From NCBI RefSeq assembly GCF_002798405.1, contig NZ_PGGV01000037.1:433288-497287 (forward strand): DNA of 64,000 nucleotides. Direction: 5' to 3'. This document shows, in pieces, positions 60,314 to 64,000 of the stretch. Position 1 is the first letter of the stretch. Each line of letters opens with the position of its first letter. The notes below the pieces were generated by a model. That model worked only from the letters and a program-made list of their open reading frames with translations. It made no database searches and was not told the DNA's origin. The stretch comes from Glycomyces xiaoerkulensis (lineage in GTDB: Bacteria; Actinomycetota; Actinomycetes; Mycobacteriales; Micromonosporaceae). Both the position numbers and the translations under genes were made by a program.

Positions 60314-61456
60314 CTACTTGTCGATGTCGCCGACGACGAAGAACATCGAGCCGAGGATGGCGATCATGTCCGGGATGAGGCAGCCGGTCATGAGCCTGGT
60401 CAGGGCCTGCACGTTCGAGTACGACGCGGAGCGCAGCTTCAGCCGGTACGGGGTCTTGTCGCCCTGGCTGACCAGGTAGTACCCGTTGACGCCGAGGGGG
60501 TTCTCGGTCCACACGTAGGTGGCGCCGGCCTTCGGCTTGAAGATCTTGGGGAGCCTGACGTTGACCGGCCCGTCGATGGCGGCGGCCCGGTCCAGGCAGG
60601 TCCGGGCGAGGCCGATCGAGGTTTGCACCTGGTCGAGCAGGCACATGAACCGCGCGTAGCAGTCGCCGCCTTCGTGCAGCACCACCGGCACGTCCAGTTC
60701 GCCGTAGGCGAGGTAGGGTTCGTCGCGCCGCAGGTCGAAGTCGAGGCCGGAGCCGCGCGCGACCGGCCCGGAGACGCCGTAGGCGGCGGCGGTGTCCTTG
60801 TCGAGCACGCCGACGCCCTTGGTGCGGGCGGCGAAGATCTCGTTGTGGCGCACCATCTTGTCCATGCGCTTCATGCCGTGCTCGACGTCGTCGAGCGCGG
60901 TGCGGGCGCGGTCCTCCCAGCCGCTCGGCACGTCCTGCTTGAGGCCGCCGACGCAGTTGTACATGTAGTGGATGCGTCCGCCGCTGGCCTCTTCGAACAC
61001 CGCTTGGAGGACTTCCCGTTCGGTGAAGGCGTAGAACATGGGGGTGATCGCGCCGATCTCGAGCGGGTAGGAGCCGAGGAACATCAGGTGGTTGAGCACC
61101 CGGTTCATCTCCGCGAGCGCCATGCGCAGCCACACCGCCCGTTCGGGCACCTCGATTTCGGCGAGCCGTTCGGCGGCGAGGGCGACGCCGAGTTCGGAGG
61201 AGAAGGCCGACAGCCAGTCGTGCCGGTTGGCCAGGAGCATGATCTGCCGATAGTCGCGGACTTCGTAGAGCTTCTCGGCGCCCCGGTGCATGTAGCCGAT
61301 GATCGGTTCGCATTCGGTGACGCGCTCGCCGTCGAGCCGTAGCCGCAGCCGCAGCACGCCGTGGGTGGAGGGGTGCTGGGGACCGATGTTGAGGACCATG
61401 TCGGTGGTCTCGGTGCCTGATCCGACACCGACGACGAGTTCCTCTTCAGCACTCAT
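60314..61456 (-). CDS. nuoD: Orphan NADH-quinone oxidoreductase subunit D (NuoD)
   Basis: A 380-residue protein from ATG 61454-61456; an ATG three codons upstream is also possible. NuoD/49-kDa features are clear: [62 protein letters not shown] and the end [14 protein letters not shown]. The protein helps form the quinone site in complex I. It stands alone here, with unrelated genes on both sides, and is slightly shorter than typical operon-encoded NuoD (about 400-440 residues). It is probably a second copy in addition to a nuoA-N operon elsewhere. Whether it joins complex I or another complex is open. Confidence 0.93.
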   Translation of the reverse strand: MSAEEELVVGVGSGTETTDMVLNIGPQHPSTHGVLRLRLRLDGERVTECEPIIGYMHRGAEKLYEVRDYRQIMLLANRHDWLSAFSSELGVALAAERLAEIEVPERAVWLRMALAEMNRVLNHLMFLGSYPLEIGAITPMFYAFTEREVLQAVFEEASGGRIHYMYNCVGGLKQDVPSGWEDRARTALDDVEHGMKRMDKMVRHNEIFAARTKGVGVLDKDTAAAYGVSGPVARGSGLDFDLRRDEPYLAYGELDVPVVLHEGGDCYARFMCLLDQVQTSIGLARTCLDRAAAIDGPVNVRLPKIFKPKAGATYVWTENPLGVNGYYLVSQGDKTPYRLKLRSASYSNVQALTRLMTGCLIPDMIAILGSMFFVVGDIDK

Positions 61457-61556
61457 GGTCTTCATGGTCGCAGTTCGGGGGCCGGTAGGGAAGGCCCGTG
61501 CCGCATGTTGCCCTGGCCTGGCATCCTGGTATTGACCAGAAGTTGGAGGTGGCCAG

Positions 61557-62012
61557 ATGGACCGCGATCGGATGCGCGCCTCGGAGTCCGACCGGCAGCT
61601 CGTGCTCGACCGGTTGCGGCAGGCGGTGGAGGACGGGCGGCTCGATGTGGCCGAGTACCAGCAGCGCATCGACGCGGCGATGAACGCCAAGGTCTATTCG
61701 GAGCTGGACGTGCTGCTGTCCGACCTGCAGCGGCTGGCCCCTCCCGGGTATCAGGACGCACAGCCGGCGCAGCCGACAATGCCGATACCCGCGGGAGTGT
61801 CGCAGGCGGATGAGCTGTCGGGCGAGGAACCTGCTCGCGGACGAGGCGGCGGCAGTACCAGGTGGCGGGCCTTCGCCGTGGCGTCGGCGATCGCGGTCGC
61901 GGGCGGCACGGTCGTGATCGTGGTGTGGCCGCAGCTCCTGCTCTACATCGCCATCGCGGCGCTGGTGGTGCTGGTCCTGTTCGTCCTGGCGGCGCTGCTG
62001 GGCCTGTTCTGA
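61557..62012 (+). CDS. DUF1707-domain membrane protein
   Basis: A 151-residue protein behind TGGAGG. The DUF1707 motif is complete: [39 protein letters not shown] and [12 protein letters not shown] (about 4-58). A Pro/Gln linker leads to two transmembrane helices at about 101-122 and 126-150 ([20 protein letters not shown]), which reach the C-terminus. Compared with the DUF1707 protein at 47050 it has a membrane hairpin in place of a LiaF-like domain. DUF1707 is widespread in actinobacteria, its role unclear. Confidence 0.87.
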   Translation: MDRDRMRASESDRQLVLDRLRQAVEDGRLDVAEYQQRIDAAMNAKVYSELDVLLSDLQRLAPPGYQDAQPAQPTMPIPAGVSQADELSGEEPARGRGGGSTRWRAFAVASAIAVAGGTVVIVVWPQLLLYIAIAALVVLVLFVLAALLGLF

Positions 62013-62122
62013 TCGGACACACGAGAAGGGACCGCACCGGACATCCCCACCAAGATGCCCGACGCGGCCCCTCCGCCTCCCTCGGCCCAGGCTCTCTGCG
62101 GGGACCCGCCGAGGGAAGAAGG

Positions 62123-62188
62123 TCGGGTGCGGCCTCCCGGCGGGAGGCACGGGGACTGCGAACAACGACTGCCAGGAGCCGCACCCGA
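62123..62188. terminator. Nested inverted repeats between convergent genes
   Basis: An 11-bp perfect outer repeat (TCGGGTGCGGC at 62123-62133, GCCGCACCCGA at 62178-62188) encloses an inner hairpin with a 7-bp stem (GCCTCCC at 62132-62138, GGGAGGC at 62142-62148). It lies between the stops of the DUF1707 gene and the minus-strand gene, so bidirectional termination is the simplest reading, but the two-level structure is more elaborate than usual. Confidence 0.5.
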
Positions 62189-62195
62189 GTCTGTG

Positions 62196-62510
62196 TCAGC
62201 CCGTCATCTGTTCCCGCCATCGGCGGTAGAGATCGATGACGTTCCGCCGCAAGGTCTGGCGGTGTTCGGGGGTCGGCAATCGCCAGCGCTGGGCCTCGGC
62301 GAGATACAGATTGGGGCCGTCGGTCTCGATCCCGGCGACCACGCCGAGGTATTGGGCCAGCTCTCCCGGGGCGATGCGCAGGCAGATCACCGACCCCCAG
62401 TCCGGATCGAAGAGGCAGCGGACACGGACGTCGCCGACGACGGTGAGGCCGACCTCGATGTCCTCGGGCGCCGGTGATGTCCGGTCGGGTCGCACGCTCG
62501 GATAGTGCAC
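62196..62510 (-). CDS. Small hypothetical protein divergent from the Scr1-like regulator
   Basis: A 104-residue protein from GTG 62508-62510 behind TGGAGGTAA. It reads as a compact alpha/beta domain (EDIEVGLTVVGDVRVRCLF, VICLRIAPGELAQYLGV) with a basic helical C-terminus (HRQTLRRNVIDLYRRWRE). No signal or transmembrane segment is visible. It is divergent from the XRE/Scr1-type regulator and separated from it by 336 bases rich in inverted repeats, so the pair may be co-regulated. I recognise no family. Confidence 0.68.
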   Translation of the reverse strand: MHYPSVRPDRTSPAPEDIEVGLTVVGDVRVRCLFDPDWGSVICLRIAPGELAQYLGVVAGIETDGPNLYLAEAQRWRLPTPEHRQTLRRNVIDLYRRWREQMTG

Positions 62511-62846
62511 CGCTTACCTCCAATTGGGAGCCTGTCGGGTATCCGATGGAGTGGCGCCCGGGAGCCGCGAGTGGATCGGGAGGTCGCAGACTCCCGGGCC
62601 GTATCCCCACCGTCGCGGGTCCCTGGAGCGCCCGCGATGGGTCCCAACCTACGGCGCGGCAAGGGACCTGACCAGGGGTTTTCCTTGCCGTGTTTGGCGT
62701 GGCTCGGATGCGGTGACGCGGTCGGCGTCATTGTTCTCGAGCCATTGTTTCCGCGTGACTCGTTTGAACAGATGATCACCGTTCGACAACCGAGTGTCAT
62801 CATGAGGAGCCGAACGGTGCAAGTCGAGGCACAGGAGGCACCCACC
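62511..62846. other. Divergent intergenic region with two inverted repeats
   Basis: This 336-base region separates the small minus-strand gene and the regulator. GCCCGGGAG (62556-62564) and CTCCCGGGC (62591-62599) form one perfect 9-bp inverted repeat. CACCGTTCG (62777-62785) and CGAACGGTG (62811-62819) form another, 28 bases before the regulator's ATG. The second is well placed for autoregulation. The plus frame is open through the region but of improbable composition, so I regard it as non-coding. Confidence 0.5.
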
Positions 62847-63674
62847 ATGCCGGAGTCCCAACTCGCCAAGTGGTTTCCGGGTCGCGTCGTGAAGACCCGG
62901 CGGGACGCGCGGAAGATCACCCAAGCCGAGGTCGGAGCGTTCCTGGGACGCGACTACCAGACGGTCGGCAAATGGGAGCACGGCAAGAAGTGTCCCGACG
63001 TCGGCCAGGTCTACGCGCTCGCCGAGTTCCTGGACATCCCGAAGGAACTGCGGGACTACATGGTCGAGATCGCACGGAACGAGGCGCGCCAGAACTTCCA
63101 GGCCGACCGCCGATTCAACGCTCTGTGCCTGCACATGGGCGAGCGCTACATGGGCGGGATATTCAAGTACGAGCCGTACTTCATTCCGGGTATCGCTCAA
63201 AGCAGGCCGTACCACTACAACATCTTCCGGCTGGCATGGGACGTCCCGGAGGCGGCACTCGATAGAGGCTGGCCGTTCAAGCGCCAGCGACAGCGCGACC
63301 TGTGCAATCGATCCGACGACCCTACGGTGCGAATCCTCATCGGCGAGCAAGCGCTGCGTCACCTGCGGTATCTCAGCGAAGAGGACAGGGTGGGGCAGAT
63401 CGATCGCCTGCTCGAGCTCGACGCGCTTCCGAACTGGGAAATCAAGGTGGTCGTAGGCCCCCACCCCGAGGGCGGAGGCGCCTTCGAGATCTACCGATCG
63501 GACGGCGCTGAGAATGGCGGCCCCACGTTCGTTTATACGGAGGTCTGGGACGACAGTTGGTGCATCGAGGAGGCCCCTCGCATCGCACGTTACGATGAGT
63601 TGTGGAAGGTTCTCTGGCAGAAGTCGATCGCGCTGAAGGAGTATCTCGATGACCGACCTGACGGCCTGGCGTAA
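62847..63674 (+). CDS. Scr1-type XRE-family regulator with DUF5753-like domain
   Basis: A 275-residue protein behind AGGAGG. The N-terminal helix-turn-helix (about 13-68) reads RRDARKITQAEVGAFLGRDY then TVGKWEHGKKCPDV. The larger C-terminal domain (about 85-270) contains FIPGIAQSRPYHYNIFRLA, VRILIGEQALRHL and VVVGPHPEGGGAFEIY, the pattern of DUF5753 in the Scr1 family. These regulators act with a small DUF397 protein, which is the next gene and overlaps this one by 26 bases. In Streptomyces such pairs (for example WhiJ/BldB-like systems) influence development and antibiotic production. The partner here has an unusual internal repeat. Confidence 0.92.
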   Translation: MPESQLAKWFPGRVVKTRRDARKITQAEVGAFLGRDYQTVGKWEHGKKCPDVGQVYALAEFLDIPKELRDYMVEIARNEARQNFQADRRFNALCLHMGERYMGGIFKYEPYFIPGIAQSRPYHYNIFRLAWDVPEAALDRGWPFKRQRQRDLCNRSDDPTVRILIGEQALRHLRYLSEEDRVGQIDRLLELDALPNWEIKVVVGPHPEGGGAFEIYRSDGAENGGPTFVYTEVWDDSWCIEEAPRIARYDELWKVLWQKSIALKEYLDDRPDGLA

Positions 63675-63897
63675 GAGCAGCCGCAGCGGCCCCGACAACA
63701 ACTCCAGTTGCGTCGAGCTCCGGCGGGCCTGGCGTAAGAGCAGCCACAGCGGAGGCGACAACAACTCCAACTGCGTCGAGCTGTCTCCCTGCGCCGACTC
63801 GGGCTTCCACGTGCGTGACTCCAAACTCGGTGAAGGTTCGCCCGTCTTCGACCTCGACTCCACCGACTTCGCCGCCCTCCTCCGCGCCGCCGGCTAG
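63649..63897 (+). CDS. DUF397 protein with a duplicated N-terminal motif
   Basis: An 82-residue protein starting inside the 3' end of the regulator gene. DUF397 proteins are usually 60-70 residues with one W-R-K-S-S-x-S motif. Here AWRKSSRSGPDNNSSCVEL (about 6-24) is repeated as AWRKSSHSGGDNNSNCVEL (about 27-45), after which the domain continues normally (GFHVRDSKLGEGSPVF to FAALLRAAG). A 63-base duplication explains the extra length. DUF397 proteins are thought to counteract or activate their Scr1-type partner. A second motif could alter that interaction. Confidence 0.93.
   Translation: MTDLTAWRKSSRSGPDNNSSCVELRRAWRKSSHSGGDNNSNCVELSPCADSGFHVRDSKLGEGSPVFDLDSTDFAALLRAAG
63664..63783 (+). repeat. 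Tandem 57-bp repeat within the DUF397 gene
   Basis: Copies at 63664-63720 and 63727-63783, a period of 63 bases (21 codons), differ at only a few positions. It is an in-frame tandem duplication of the first motif. Confidence 0.9.
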
Positions 63898-64000
63898 CAT
63901 CCGGCACGGCGGAGCGGGAGCGTTTCCGGGTGCGGGCATGACGGAGGGCTCGAACCCTCTCTTGGAGTTCGAGCTGAGCGCTCTGTGCTCACCCCCGCCG
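63898..64000. other. Right-end sequence without a recognised gene
   Basis: The last 103 bases follow the DUF397 stop. I see no start codon with a ribosome binding site and no clear hairpin; a gene could begin beyond the edge. Confidence 0.4.

Overview
The window is chromosomal DNA from a high-G+C Gram-positive actinobacterium. The evidence is very GC-rich coding with strong third-position bias, several genes that look leaderless (a -10-like hexamer 7-12 bases before the start codon), a GlnR regulator, an Ms5788A-type cysteine leader upstream of a rhodanese/DUF1416 pair, an Scr1-type regulator/DUF397 pair, two DUF1707 proteins and WXG100-like secretion substrates. A Glycomycetaceae-like organism would fit, but that is an inference; no rRNA or other taxonomic marker is present. 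I saw no tRNA, rRNA, CRISPR array or complete insertion sequence.

Layout. 0-4.8 kb: the start of an OB-fold-type membrane protein, a soluble FtsK/EccC-like three-domain ATPase coupled to a coiled-coil membrane protein, a decayed Rpn-family gene and two small membrane proteins. 4.8-7.3 kb: a tightly coupled molybdenum cofactor operon, moaC-mog-moeA-moaE. 7.3-9.1 kb: a CopC-domain protein and a Gfo/Idh/MocA oxidoreductase. 9.1-24.4 kb: an island of type VII (ESX)-like substrates and accessories. It holds WXG100-like proteins, large PPE-like proteins, glycine-rich proteins with a shared acidic C-terminal tail, two lipoproteins, three YbaB-like proteins and a paralogous pair of two-TM membrane proteins. 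The island contains a duplicated module in which two genes of one copy are fused into one gene in the other. No Ecc core genes are present.

24.7-32.1 kb: a six-gene operon resembling a stripped-down type IV secretion apparatus (VirB2-, VirB3-, VirB4-, VirB6- and VirB8-like proteins, and a VirB1-like transglycosylase/M23 hydrolase). The VirB4-like gene carries a cluster of consensus DnaA boxes (TTATCCACA) inside its coding sequence. 32.2-38.7 kb: a methyltransferase, an anchored two-domain protein, a second M23 peptidase bracketed by direct repeats of a neighbouring gene's 3' end, and two large membrane proteins. 38.9-47.6 kb: mostly small membrane or unknown proteins, a transglutaminase-like protein, a YhhN protein and a HEAT-repeat-like protein.

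47.8-55.0 kb: a secreted subtilisin-like protease and two secreted GH43 arabinan-degrading enzymes with N-terminal lectin domains. The first has a promoter overlapped by a 34-bp near-perfect palindrome. 55.0-60.3 kb: glnR, a membrane protein, a DUF2993 protein, the cysteine leader peptide, sseA-type thiosulfate sulfurtransferase and DUF1416. 60.3-64 kb: an orphan nuoD, a DUF1707 protein, and an Scr1-like regulator/DUF397 pair in which DUF397 has an internal duplication.

The most noteworthy items are the intragenic DnaA-box cluster, the duplicated ESX-like module with its split/fused substrate, the EccC-like ATPase lacking its own membrane anchor, and the arabinanase operator.
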